From positions 1-64,000 of the forward strand of contig NZ_SOZA01000030.1 of NCBI RefSeq assembly GCF_004519305.1: DNA of 64,000 nucleotides. The letters are read 5' to 3'. Positions 54,605 through 63,693 of this stretch are shown here, in pieces (positions within the stretch are counted from its first letter, which is position 1; each line of letters starts with the position of its first letter). The notes below the pieces were generated by a model. It was not told the origin of the DNA, ran no database searches, and saw only the letters and a list, made by a program, of their open reading frames with translations. Made by a program: the position numbers and the translations under genes. Origin of the DNA: Pseudomonas sp. RIT623 (GTDB lineage: Bacteria > Pseudomonadota > Gammaproteobacteria > Pseudomonadales > Pseudomonadaceae).

Positions 54605-55813
54605 TCAATCCTGGCTGGTGGCGCCAATTCGGTGCAGCGCCAGGTCCGCACCCTGGAATTCCTGCTCATGGTTCAAGCGCAGGCCAAGCAACGCCTTGAT
54701 CAGACCGTACACGACAAAGCCACCGGCCAGTGCCACCAACACCCCGACCAGGCTACCCAGCAACTGGCTGACCAGGCTGACGCCGCCCAACCCGCCAAGC
54801 GCTGCCTGGCCAAACACGCCACAGGCGATACCGCCCCATACGCCACACAGGCCGTGCAGCGGCCACACGCCGAGCACATCGTCGATCTTCCAGCGATTCT
54901 GCGCCGCGGTGAAGCACCAGACGAACAACCCGCCGGCCACCAGCCCGGTGACCAAAGCGCCGACCGGGTGCATCAGGTCGGAACCGGCGCACACCGCCAC
55001 CAGCCCGGCCAGCGGGCCGTTGTGCAGGAAGCCCGGGTCGTTGCGTCCGGCCAGCAAGGCCGACAAGGTGCCGCCGACCATGGCCATCAGCGAGTTGATC
55101 GCCACCAGCCCGCTGACCCCTTGCAGGGTCTGGGCGCTCATGACGTTGAAGCCGAACCAGCCAATGATCAGGATCCACGAACCCAGCGCCAGGAATGGAA
55201 TGCTCGACGGCGCGAACGCCACCAGGCGCCCGTCGCGATAACGGCCACGCCGCGCGCCCAGCAGCAACACCGCCGCCAACGCCAACCAGCCACCCATGGC
55301 GTGCACCACCACGGAGCCGGCGAAATCATGGAACGGCGCACCGAAGCGCGCCTGCAACCAGGCTTGCAAGCCCAGGTTGCCGTTCCACACCACCCCCTCG
55401 AAGAACGGGTAGATGAACGCCACGATCAGCGCCGTCGCGCACAACTGCGGGACGAAACGCGCCCGCTCGGCGATGCCACCGGAAATGATCGCCGGGATCG
55501 CCGCGGCGAAGGTCAGCAAAAAGAAGCACTTGACCAGCGCATAGCCGTGATGGCCGGCCAGCACCGCGGCCGGCTGCAGAAAGCTCACGCCGTAGGCGAT
55601 CCAGTAGCCGACGAAGAAGTACACCAACGCCGAGACGGCGAAGTCGCTGAGGATCTTCGACAGGGCGTTGACCTGGTTCTTGTGGCGCACGGTACCGACT
55701 TCCAGAAAGGCGAAGCCGGCGTGCATGGCCAGGACCAGAATCGCCCCCATGAGGATGAACAAGGTGTTGGAGCCATGGACCAGGGAGTCCATCGCGCTGA
55801 GCGTGTTTTGCAT
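54605..55813 (-). CDS. amtB: Ammonium transporter
   Basis: A 402-residue AmtB/Rh protein with 11 membrane segments. The twin-histidine pore residues lie in VVVHAMGG (~167) and DLMHPVGALVTG (~314), with the ALCWLxxGTVRHKN-type N-terminal motif. It is alone: there is no glnK next to it, unlike the usual glnK-amtB pair. The start MQNTLSAMDSL is favoured over an ATG 16 codons upstream. Confidence 0.93.
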   Translation of the reverse strand: MQNTLSAMDSLVHGSNTLFILMGAILVLAMHAGFAFLEVGTVRHKNQVNALSKILSDFAVSALVYFFVGYWIAYGVSFLQPAAVLAGHHGYALVKCFFLLTFAAAIPAIISGGIAERARFVPQLCATALIVAFIYPFFEGVVWNGNLGLQAWLQARFGAPFHDFAGSVVVHAMGGWLALAAVLLLGARRGRYRDGRLVAFAPSSIPFLALGSWILIIGWFGFNVMSAQTLQGVSGLVAINSLMAMVGGTLSALLAGRNDPGFLHNGPLAGLVAVCAGSDLMHPVGALVTGLVAGGLFVWCFTAAQNRWKIDDVLGVWPLHGLCGVWGGIACGVFGQAALGGLGGVSLVSQLLGSLVGVLVALAGGFVVYGLIKALLGLRLNHEQEFQGADLALHRIGATSQD

Positions 55814-56044
55814 AGAAGGCAGACCTGCAAAAAGGCACCAGGACAGTTCAAGAGCCGGCATCCTTGCACCGAATCAGTGCCAGGCCCCTGTCCCGTTTCG
55901 CTGAACCGGGCGGCGCCTGCGTGGTTTTTTCTTGGGTTTGTCGTGGATTGGGTTAAGGTTTATCGGTATCCGCCGAAGTGGCGCACGGCATGCGGCACAT
56001 TCGACGCAGAGCTATTAGCAAGCGCTGTACCAGCACATCGCGCT

Positions 56045-56072
56045 GAACCTTCGGTGCGCGCGGTCACTCGAA
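56045..56072 (+). promoter_or_regulatory. Candidate AlgU/sigma-E-type promoter
   Basis: GAACCT (56045-56050), 17 bp, TCGAA (56068-56072), 35 bp before the DUF883 gene. Same geometry and -10 as the candidate at 20640. Confidence 0.45.
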
Positions 56073-56106
56073 ATAGCCACACACATCCACAGGGAGAGGC
56101 CCATCC

Positions 56107-56418
56107 ATGGCCAGCAAATCGGCAAAGACTGCACAAGACATTTTGATGGCTGACTTCCAGGCCCTGGTCCGCGACACCGAGAAACTGCTCGCCGATACCG
56201 CCAACCTGGCTGGCGACCAGGCCGACGAACTGCGCGAGCAAATCCACGACCGCCTGATGCAGGCCCGCGAAACCTTGCAACTGACCCAGGACTCGGTGCG
56301 CCAGCGCGGCCAGGCGGCCCTGGGCAGCGCCGAGCAGTACGTGCAGGACAACCCCTGGCAGGCGATCGGCATCGCCGCCGGCGTCGGCCTGCTGATCGGC
56401 CTGCTGGCCAAGCGTTGA
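56107..56418 (+). CDS. DUF883 family (YqjD/ElaB-like) membrane-anchored protein
   Basis: A 103-residue protein: a long helical region (~5-80) rich in Glu, Gln and Ala, then one C-terminal membrane helix (IGIAAGVGLLIGLLA). Its E. coli homologues YqjD and ElaB tether ribosomes to the inner membrane in stationary phase. It starts with GGGAG at a good distance and opens a three-gene operon with a holin-like gene and a YqjK-like gene. Confidence 0.85.
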   Translation: MASKSAKTAQDILMADFQALVRDTEKLLADTANLAGDQADELREQIHDRLMQARETLQLTQDSVRQRGQAALGSAEQYVQDNPWQAIGIAAGVGLLIGLLAKR

Positions 56419-56427
56419 GGAACCTTC

Positions 56428-56802
56428 ATGGATAACGACGCCATCGGCGCCAGCGCCTCCGGCAGGCGCCTCGGCGCGGCCATCCTCGGACTGCTGCACA
56501 GCCATATCGAACTGTTCGGCATCGAGTTGCAGGAGCAGAAGGCACGCACCCTCAGCCTGCTGCTGTTCGCCGGGCTGGCACTGGTGTTCGCCCTGCTGCT
56601 GCTGACCGCCCTGTCCGGCCTGGTGCTGGTGCTGCTGTGGGACAGCTACCGGCTGGCCGGGATCATCGGCCTGTGCGTCTTCTATGGCGTTGCCGCGCTG
56701 TACTGCGGGCTGCGCCTGAAAGCCGCGGTGTTCGACGAATCCTCGCCATTCAACGCCACGCTCGAAGAGCTGGCCAAGGATCGGGAGCGCCTGCTGCCAT
56801 GA
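56428..56802 (+). CDS. Phage-holin-family (YqjE-like) membrane protein
   Basis: A 124-residue protein with two central membrane segments (~45-65 and ~70-95) separated by a short turn and polar ends, matching the YqjE/DUF1469 'phage holin' family. Despite the family name, no phage genes are present, so a stress or membrane role is more likely. Nine bp after the DUF883 gene. Confidence 0.82.
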   Translation: MDNDAIGASASGRRLGAAILGLLHSHIELFGIELQEQKARTLSLLLFAGLALVFALLLLTALSGLVLVLLWDSYRLAGIIGLCVFYGVAALYCGLRLKAAVFDESSPFNATLEELAKDRERLLP

Positions 56803-57125
56803 GCCTGCCCGAACTTCCCAATACCCGTAATCCACGGGAACTGCGCAAGGCCCTGCTGCGTCTACGCATGGAAATGCACCGCCAGGAAATTCGCCACGAA
56901 TCCGGCCAACTGCTCGAACCGGTGCGGCGCCTGCGCGGCATGGGCGGCTCGTTCGGCGAAGGCCTCGGGTTCAAGCACGGCTCGCTGTGGGGCATCGGCG
57001 CCGTGGTCGCGCTGGGTTTTCTCACCGGCAAGGGCGTGCGCAGCGGCAACCTGGCGCGGCTGATCCGCGTGGGTACCAGCCTGGTACCCTTGGTGCGTCT
57101 GTTCCTCAACGGTCGTCGTCCCTGA
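56799..57125 (+). CDS. YqjK-like small membrane protein
   Basis: A 108-residue protein with a basic helical N-terminus ([21 protein letters not shown]) and one glycine-rich hydrophobic segment near 70-85. It overlaps the holin-like gene by 4 bp. The order DUF883-holin-small protein matches E. coli yqjD-yqjE-yqjK. Function unknown. Confidence 0.75.
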   Translation: MSLPELPNTRNPRELRKALLRLRMEMHRQEIRHESGQLLEPVRRLRGMGGSFGEGLGFKHGSLWGIGAVVALGFLTGKGVRSGNLARLIRVGTSLVPLVRLFLNGRRP

Positions 57126-57202
57126 AACACGACGCGCGCCGCCCTTGCGCGCGCGCCTCGGACACCCGAAGCTATGCCGATTCAACGACGGGAGAACACG
57201 CC

Positions 57203-58534
57203 TTGGACTGGCACACCCTGCTGACCCGCGAACGCCTCGGCAAAGCCCTCTACAGCCCCGAGGAACTTGGCCGCAGCCCCTTCCACAAGGACCATGACCG
57301 GGTGATCTTCTCGGGCGCCTTCCGCCGCCTCGGGCGCAAGACCCAGGTGCACCCGGTCTCCAGCAACGACCATATCCACACTCGCCTCACCCACTCCCTG
57401 GAGGTCAGCTGTGTCGGCCGCTCGCTCGGCATGCGCGTCGGCGAGACCCTACGCGCCAGCTTGCCGGACTGGTGCGAGCCAAGCGACCTGGGCATGATCG
57501 TGCAATCCGCCTGCCTGGCCCATGACATCGGCAATCCACCGTTCGGCCACTCCGGCGAAGACGCCATCCGCCACTGGTTCCAGCAGGCCGCCGGGCGCGG
57601 CTGGCTGGACGACATGAGCGACGACCAACGCGCCGACTTCCTCAATTTCGAGGGCAATGCCCAAGGCTTTCGCGTGCTCACCCAACTGGAATACCACCAG
57701 TTCGACGGCGGCATGCGCCTGACCTACGCCACCCTCGGCGCCTACCTCAAGTACCCCTGGGCCGCACGCCATGCCGATGCCCTGGGCTACAAGAAACACA
57801 AGTTCGGCTGCTACCAGAGCGAGCTGGGCCTGCTCGAACAGATCGCCGGCAAGCTGGGCCTGCCGCAGCTCGAACACCAGCGCTGGGCGCGCCACCCGTT
57901 GGTGTACCTGATGGAAGCCGCCGACGACATCTGCTACGCCTTGATCGACCTCGAGGACGGGCTGGAAATGGACCTGCTGCAGTACGCCGAAGTCGAGGCG
58001 CTGCTGCTGGATCTGGTCGGCGACGACCTGCCGGACACCTACCGCCTGCTCGGGCCGGGCGATTCGCGCCGCCGCAAGCTGGCGATCCTGCGCGGCAAGG
58101 CCATCGAGCACCTGACCAACGCCGCCGCCCAGGCCTTCGTCGAGCAGCAGACCGCCTTGCTGGCCGGACGCCTGCCCGGCGACCTGGTCGAGCACATGCA
58201 CGGTCCGGCCCAGCGCTGTGTGCTCCAGGCCAAGGATATGGCGCGCAAGAAAATCTTCCAGGACAAACGCAAGACCCTACACGAGATCGGCGCCTACACC
58301 ACCCTGGAAATTCTCCTCAATACCTTCTGTGGCGCGGCCCTGGAACAACACGGCGGGCGCACGCCGTCGTTCAAGAGCCGGCGAGTGCTCGACCTGATCG
58401 GCAACAATGCGCCCGACCCCCACGGTTCGTTGCACGGGGCATTCCTGCGGATGATCGACTTCATCGCCGGCATGACCGACAGCTTCGCCAGTGAGATGGC
58501 CCTGGAAATGACCGGGCGCTCCAGCCCGAAGTAA
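57203..58534 (+). CDS. dgt: dGTPase (deoxyguanosine triphosphohydrolase)
   Basis: A 443-residue HD-domain hydrolase that cleaves dGTP to deoxyguanosine and triphosphate. The HD metal motif is split as RLTHSLEVS (~75) and [16 protein letters not shown] (~115). The start is TTG with GGGAGA eight nt upstream; the longer in-frame extension lies over the YqjK-like gene. A perfect 22-bp inverted repeat follows the stop. Confidence 0.92.
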   Translation: MDWHTLLTRERLGKALYSPEELGRSPFHKDHDRVIFSGAFRRLGRKTQVHPVSSNDHIHTRLTHSLEVSCVGRSLGMRVGETLRASLPDWCEPSDLGMIVQSACLAHDIGNPPFGHSGEDAIRHWFQQAAGRGWLDDMSDDQRADFLNFEGNAQGFRVLTQLEYHQFDGGMRLTYATLGAYLKYPWAARHADALGYKKHKFGCYQSELGLLEQIAGKLGLPQLEHQRWARHPLVYLMEAADDICYALIDLEDGLEMDLLQYAEVEALLLDLVGDDLPDTYRLLGPGDSRRRKLAILRGKAIEHLTNAAAQAFVEQQTALLAGRLPGDLVEHMHGPAQRCVLQAKDMARKKIFQDKRKTLHEIGAYTTLEILLNTFCGAALEQHGGRTPSFKSRRVLDLIGNNAPDPHGSLHGAFLRMIDFIAGMTDSFASEMALEMTGRSSPK

Positions 58535-58872
58535 GGGATGCCCGGCAACCCGCAGGCGCCAGCCTTGCCGGCAAACCAGACACTGGTGTCTGGTTTGCCG
58601 GCAAGGCGCACACATCACGACAGCGGCAATACTCTGAACGATGAAACTTCCTACAACAACAATCCACAAATAAACTCAACCAACCCAATCACAGTAAATA
58701 ATTACAAGATTCCGATATTCGCCCACCAACTTCCACACGGCACGTAGCAATATAGCCCTTATACTGTAAGTCAATTCCTATATCCCTGTTTTGGCAACCC
58801 AGCGCCTGCCGCTGCTCTTTCAACTGCGCTAATGTGCCTGCTGACTTCACCGTGCAGCATGGAATGTTGAAT
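58535..58872. other. Gene-free AT-rich region upstream of a BvgA-like gene
   Basis: A 338-bp gap with the 22-bp inverted repeat (58563-58608) at its left. 58620-58800 is distinctly AT-richer than the flanking genes, with AACAACAA (58655-58662) and TATACT (58760-58765), but no convincing -35 partner. Compatible with a silenced or stress-regulated promoter. Confidence 0.6.
58563..58608. repeat. Perfect 22-bp inverted repeat
   Basis: Two exact 22-bp complementary arms separated by the 2-nt centre TG. The outer part, GCCTTGCCGGCAAACC, resembles the other GCCGGCAAG REP cores. No T-run follows, so it is a REP variant or mRNA 3'-end stabiliser for dgt. Confidence 0.85.
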
Positions 58873-59493
58873 ATGCAAACAGTCTTTATTGTCGATGACC
58901 ATCCAGTTATTCGCCTGGCGATACGGATGCTGCTGGAAACACAGGGATACACCATCGCAGGCGAGTCGGACAATGGCGTAGATGCCATGCAGATGATCCG
59001 CGAAACCTTGCCCGACCTGGTTATCCTCGATATCAGCATCCCCAAGCTCGATGGCCTGGAAGTGCTATCTCGCTTCCAGGCCATGGCCACACCCTTGAAA
59101 ATATTGGTGCTGACGGCGCAGTCACCCGCGCTGTTCGCCATTCGCTGCATGCATTCCGGCGCCGCCGGTTATGTCTGCAAACAGGAAGACCTCAGCGAAC
59201 TGCTCAGCGCCATCAAGGCAGTATTATCCGGGTACAACTATTTCCCCAGCCAGGCACTCACCCCGGCATTGGCAAGCAGCAGCCAGGAGCTCGAACTGTT
59301 CCGTCAGGTCAACGACCGTGAGTTGATGGTACTGCAACTTTTTGCCCAAGGCCGCAGCAACAAGGAAATTGCCACCGGCATGTTCCTCAGCAGCAAAACC
59401 GTCAGCACCTACAAGAAGCGCCTGATGCACAAGTTGCGGGCCAGCACCTTGGTGGAATTGATCGAAGTCGCCAAGCGCAACGCACTGGTCTGA
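58873..59493 (+). CDS. BvgA/EvgA-like response regulator (NarL/LuxR output)
   Basis: A 206-residue regulator: receiver (~1-120) with D8, D9 and phosphorylated D53 (VILDISIPKLDG), then a linker and a LuxR-type helix-turn-helix (~145-206: SNKEIATGMFLSSKTVSTYKKRLMHK). It most resembles BvgA/EvgA. The ATG of MQTVFIVDDH is used, with GGA 9 nt before it. The cognate kinase starts 7 bp downstream. Confidence 0.92.
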   Translation: MQTVFIVDDHPVIRLAIRMLLETQGYTIAGESDNGVDAMQMIRETLPDLVILDISIPKLDGLEVLSRFQAMATPLKILVLTAQSPALFAIRCMHSGAAGYVCKQEDLSELLSAIKAVLSGYNYFPSQALTPALASSSQELELFRQVNDRELMVLQLFAQGRSNKEIATGMFLSSKTVSTYKKRLMHKLRASTLVELIEVAKRNALV

Positions 59494-59500
59494 GGTCGGC

Positions 59501-62500
59501 ATGTGGAGGTATTTGGCGACATCGATGCTCTGCCTGAGCCTGGGCGCGCCTTTGCAAGGCGCCTGCGTCACCGTGGACCAGGGGCGCACCTACACCTTGC
59601 TCAGCCGGTCATCGCCGGCGGTAATCCGACCGAGCCTGACCGCTGATCAGTACCAGTGGCTGTCGACCCGCCGCGAACTGGTCCTAGGCACCTCGGCCCC
59701 CGACTACCCGCCATTCGACATCGCCACTGGTGGCCGCGAGTACCAGGGTCTCACCGCCGACTACGCTGGCCTGATCGGCAACGCCCTGGGGCTGGCGGTG
59801 CGAGTGCAACGCTTCCCTAGCCGGCCAGCGGCGGTGGCCGCCCTGAAGAACGGCCAGATCGACCTGCTCGGCAGCGCCAACGGCTATGAGGCGACCACCG
59901 AAGGGCTGGCGCTGTCCCGCCCCTATGCCATCGACCAGCCTGTGCTGGTGACCCGCGAAGACGAAACCCGAGCGCTGGACACTGGCCTGGAAGGCATGCG
60001 CTTGAGCATGCTCTACCATTACCTGCCAACCGAAGAAATCCACGCCAACTACCCCAAGGCCGAACTGCTGACGTTCGAGTCATCGACCCAGGCCTTGAAC
60101 GCGGTGGCTTTCGAGCAGGCCGACGTGTTCATCGGCGACACCGTGTCCACCCACTACCTGATCCGCCAGGGCCACCTGCCGCATCTGCGCATGGCCAATT
60201 TCGGCAAACATGAGGCCGTGGGCTTCAGCTTCGCCTTGCGTGAGAACGACCTCATGCTGCGCACACTGGTCGATGCCGCCCTCGATGCCCAGACCCTGCC
60301 CACCCGCAACGATATCTTCAAACGCTGGAGTGCCAGCAGCGGCAGCCTGCTGACCGACCGCAAGCTGCAATTGTCGCCACGGGAGGAAAACTGGCTGCAC
60401 AACCATCCGATCATGCGTGTAGTGGTCAACGAGACCGCCGCACCGCTGACGTTCTTCGACAGCAATGACCGTCTGCGCGGCATCGTCGCCGACCTACTCG
60501 AACTGATTCGCCTGCGCACAGGCCTGCGCTTCGAGATCCGCCGCGCCAGCGGTGATAGCGACATGCTCGAACAGCTCGATACCGGCCGCGCCGACATTAT
60601 CGCCAGCCTGTCCACCGATAACCGCCAGGGAGATCCGCTACAGGTCAGCAGGCCCTACCTGGAAAGCGCCTATGTGCTGGTCAGTCAAACCGGCGCAGAT
60701 CAGCCGGCCAGCCTCAAGCAACTAAAGGGTAAACGTGTCGCCGTGCCCCGCGACAGTGCCGTGACCACGCTACTCAGCGCCCGCCACCCGCAGGTCCATC
60801 AAGTGGCCACCGAAAGCACCTACTACTCCTTGGCCCTGCTCAACAGCGGTGCGGTGGACGCCGCGATCGCCACCCTGATCGACGCCAACCACATGCTCGC
60901 CAGCAGCACCGGCCTGGTCATTCGCAGCACCGTGGGCACCGAACCTGCCACCTTCTCGATGGCGACCACCTCCCAGGACAGCGAGCTGGCGTCGATACTC
61001 GACAAGGCACTGCTGAGCATCTCGCCGGAAGAGCTGGGGGTAATCAACAGTCGCTGGCGCGACCACGGTGTGCGTGACGACGCCTACTGGCGCAGCTTTC
61101 GCCGCATCATCCTGCAAGTGCTGGGGGTGATCGGCGTCTTGCTGGTGATTTCCCTGGCCTGGAATGCCCGCCTGCGCCGCCAGATCAAGCAGCGCCAACG
61201 TGCCGAGCGGGCCCTCAACGACCAGCTGGAGTTCATGGGCGCACTGCTCAACGGCACCCCTCATCCCATGTACGTGCGCGACCGTGAGGGACGCCTGAAA
61301 AGTTGCAACGACAGCTACCTGCAGGCCCTGGGCGTGGACCTCGAGCAGGTCATCGGCAAGCGCCTTGAGGACAGCCCGTTCAGCGATGACGAATATTCCC
61401 GACAGGTTCAGGACGATTATCGTCAGGTCATGGCCCAGGGAGGGCCATTGATCATCGATCGCCCCTTGCGCCTGAATGGCGCGCAATTGACGATCTACCA
61501 CTGGATCCTGCCCTATCGCGACTCGCTTGGCGAAATGCAAGGCATCATCGGCGGCTGGATCGACATCAGCGAACGTCGCGCACTGGTCCAGGACCTGCGC
61601 ATGGCCAAACAGCAGGCCGATGACGCCAACCGCGCCAAGAGCACCTTCCTGGCGACCATCAGCCATGAAATTCGCACGCCGATGAATGCCCTGATCGGCA
61701 TGCTCGAGCTGGCCCTCAGGCGCGCCGACCAAGGCAAGCTCGACCGCCCGGCGCTGGAGGTCGCCCATCATTCGGCCAACGACCTGCTGGGGCTGATCGG
61801 CGACATCCTGGATATCGCCCGGATCGAGTCCGGACACCTGTCCCTGGCGCCCGAGCCGGTGGACCTGGCGGCACTGGTCGAGTCGGTCGGGCGGGTGTTC
61901 GAAGGCCTGGCCCGCCACAAGGGCCTGACGCTGGACGTGATGATCAATGAACGCGCGCGCTGCCATGCAATGCTCGACCCGGTACGCTTCAAGCAGGTGC
62001 TGTCGAACCTGGTCAGCAATGCCATCAAGTTCACCGAACAAGGCCAGGTACGCATTACCGTCGACCTGCGCCAGGACACCGGGTCCGATACCCCCATGCT
62101 CGAACTGGAAGTACGCGACAGCGGCATTGGCATCCATGCGCAGGACTTGCAACGCCTGTTCTCGCCCTTCGTGCAGGCCAACCCCTACAGCGATGGTGCG
62201 CGGGCCGGCACAGGGCTGGGCCTGGTCATCAGCCGCAACCTGTGCGCCATGATGGGCGGCGAGCTCGACCTGCAGAGCCTGCAAGGCGTGGGCACCCGGG
62301 TTCGCCTGGTGATGCCGCTGCACTGCATCGACCCGAGCGAAAGCGTGCCGTTGCTCGCCAGCGATATCGCCCGACCCGATTCGCACCTGCGGATCCTGGT
62401 CGTCGACGATCACCCGGCCAACCTGTTGCTGATGGCCCAGCAGTTGAGCTACCTGGGGCTGGACCAGGAGTCCGCCAGCGATGGCCGCGACGGGCTGCAC

Positions 62501-63142
62501 AAATGGCGCGAGGGCTGTTTCGACGTCCTGATCGTCGACTGCAACATGCCGCTGATGAATGGTTACGAACTGGCCAGGGCCGTGCGCGCCGAAGAACGCC
62601 AACAAGGTCGGCCGCCCTGCTGCCTGCTCGGCTATACCGCCAATGCACAGCCCGAGGTGCGCCAGCAGTGCCTCGATGCGGGCATGGACGACTGCCTGCT
62701 CAAACCCATCGGTCTGCAGGTCCTCGGCCAGCACCTTGCCCAGGCTGCCCGCCTGCCGCGCCAGTGCGGCCATTGCCCTGCACCAACGGCGCCCTTCACC
62801 CTCGCAGGTCTGTCCGTGATCGTGGGTGACAGCGTCGCCGACCGCGAGCGGCTGCTCAGTGCCCTGCACCAGAGCCTGGGTCAGGACCTGGACAAACTCA
62901 TGGCCATCGACCCCGAGCAGGCACCCACGGCGCTATCGGCGCAGGCACACAAGATCCTCAGCGCGGCGCGGATGCTGGAGGCAAGGGCGTTGATGCAGGC
63001 GTGCGAAGCACTGGAGGACTCAGAACTGCCCGTGGGTGAGCAGAGGATACGCCGGCAGGCGTTGGCGCGGCATATGCGGCGCGCGGAGATGGCCCTGGCC
63101 AGGCACTTGAACCTGGCCAGGTCGGGTGAGGCGGCGCGCTGA
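59501..63142 (+). CDS. BvgS/EvgS-like hybrid kinase with two Venus-flytrap domains
   Basis: A 1213-residue unorthodox kinase. Signal peptide, two tandem periplasmic SBP_bac_3 Venus-flytrap domains (~60-270 and ~300-540), one TM (~545-565), PAS (~580-700), HisKA with H722 (ISHEIRTPMN), HATPase (G-boxes DSGIGI ~873 and GTGLGL ~903), receiver with D1013 (VLIVDCNMPLMNG) and a C-terminal HPt with H1150 (QAHKILSAARML). The His-Asp-His relay passes to the upstream regulator. The ligand of the flytraps is unknown; BvgS homologues respond to nicotinate and sulfate. Confidence 0.92.
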   Translation: MWRYLATSMLCLSLGAPLQGACVTVDQGRTYTLLSRSSPAVIRPSLTADQYQWLSTRRELVLGTSAPDYPPFDIATGGREYQGLTADYAGLIGNALGLAVRVQRFPSRPAAVAALKNGQIDLLGSANGYEATTEGLALSRPYAIDQPVLVTREDETRALDTGLEGMRLSMLYHYLPTEEIHANYPKAELLTFESSTQALNAVAFEQADVFIGDTVSTHYLIRQGHLPHLRMANFGKHEAVGFSFALRENDLMLRTLVDAALDAQTLPTRNDIFKRWSASSGSLLTDRKLQLSPREENWLHNHPIMRVVVNETAAPLTFFDSNDRLRGIVADLLELIRLRTGLRFEIRRASGDSDMLEQLDTGRADIIASLSTDNRQGDPLQVSRPYLESAYVLVSQTGADQPASLKQLKGKRVAVPRDSAVTTLLSARHPQVHQVATESTYYSLALLNSGAVDAAIATLIDANHMLASSTGLVIRSTVGTEPATFSMATTSQDSELASILDKALLSISPEELGVINSRWRDHGVRDDAYWRSFRRIILQVLGVIGVLLVISLAWNARLRRQIKQRQRAERALNDQLEFMGALLNGTPHPMYVRDREGRLKSCNDSYLQALGVDLEQVIGKRLEDSPFSDDEYSRQVQDDYRQVMAQGGPLIIDRPLRLNGAQLTIYHWILPYRDSLGEMQGIIGGWIDISERRALVQDLRMAKQQADDANRAKSTFLATISHEIRTPMNALIGMLELALRRADQGKLDRPALEVAHHSANDLLGLIGDILDIARIESGHLSLAPEPVDLAALVESVGRVFEGLARHKGLTLDVMINERARCHAMLDPVRFKQVLSNLVSNAIKFTEQGQVRITVDLRQDTGSDTPMLELEVRDSGIGIHAQDLQRLFSPFVQANPYSDGARAGTGLGLVISRNLCAMMGGELDLQSLQGVGTRVRLVMPLHCIDPSESVPLLASDIARPDSHLRILVVDDHPANLLLMAQQLSYLGLDQESASDGRDGLHKWREGCFDVLIVDCNMPLMNGYELARAVRAEERQQGRPPCCLLGYTANAQPEVRQQCLDAGMDDCLLKPIGLQVLGQHLAQAARLPRQCGHCPAPTAPFTLAGLSVIVGDSVADRERLLSALHQSLGQDLDKLMAIDPEQAPTALSAQAHKILSAARMLEARALMQACEALEDSELPVGEQRIRRQALARHMRRAEMALARHLNLARSGEAAR

Positions 63143-63163
63143 GGCGCGCACCGCCTGCGCCGA

Positions 63164-63508
63164 TCAAGAAGCCGGGTTGACCGGCTTTTCCGGATACCAG
63201 GCGTCCAGCAGCGGGCTGACTTCGATCTCGGTCAGTTCGCTACGGCCTTTGAGCCAGGTCTCGACAGCAGCGCGCTGCTCTTCGCTGACCGAACCACGGG
63301 TAGCCTTGCAGACCAGGCCGAAGTCGTCGCCGCCGACATAGTCCAGGCCGTTGGCATCCATGGCTTCAGCCAGGAAGGCGTCGAGGAAGGCATCGATGGC
63401 TTCATCGGACAGGTCTTCCTTGAAGCCCAGGTTCAGTTCGAAACCCAGCTCCTGGAATTCGTCAACGCACAGTTTCTTGCGCAGACGACGGGAACGGTTG
63501 GTAGCCAT
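63164..63508 (-). CDS. yggL: YggL family 50S ribosome-binding protein
   Basis: A 114-residue acidic protein of the DUF469/YggL family, reported in E. coli to bind the 50S subunit. It starts MATNRSRRLRKKLCVDEFQELGFELN with a basic N-terminus and then alternating helical segments. GAGGATTG gives a plausible RBS. It converges with the kinase gene, 21 bp apart. Confidence 0.88.
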   Translation of the reverse strand: MATNRSRRLRKKLCVDEFQELGFELNLGFKEDLSDEAIDAFLDAFLAEAMDANGLDYVGGDDFGLVCKATRGSVSEEQRAAVETWLKGRSELTEIEVSPLLDAWYPEKPVNPAS

Positions 63509-63693
63509 GAAACAATCCTCTCAATTAATTACGCGCGGCACTTTACCAGTTTCCGCAGGGTAACGGCGCTTTTCCGTCAAACGCGGCCCATGCGCGCCTC
63601 GCTTGGGGCATAATGCGCACTATATTTCGTCCTGGGGCCATCATTTCTTACAGCCCCGTTGTCTTTCCCCTCGCCCGCAGGGTTCGCGCACTC

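Noticed and set aside
55790-55900. Sigma-54-like promoter upstream of amtB
   Set aside because: TGGTGCC...TTTGCA has 9 bp between GG and GC and TGGCACTGATTCGGTGCA has 12 bp; the sigma-54 spacing (10) is strict, so neither site is acceptable.
58655-58662. AACAACAA as a Crc/Hfq CA motif for the BvgA-like gene
   Set aside because: It is more than 200 bp from the start codon and may lie upstream of the transcription start; CA motifs act in the mRNA near the RBS.
60770-62869. 699-residue antisense open frame inside the BvgS-like kinase
   Set aside because: Again an antisense shadow: its composition is low-complexity His/Gln/Val and it has no domain, while the plus-strand kinase has all motifs.
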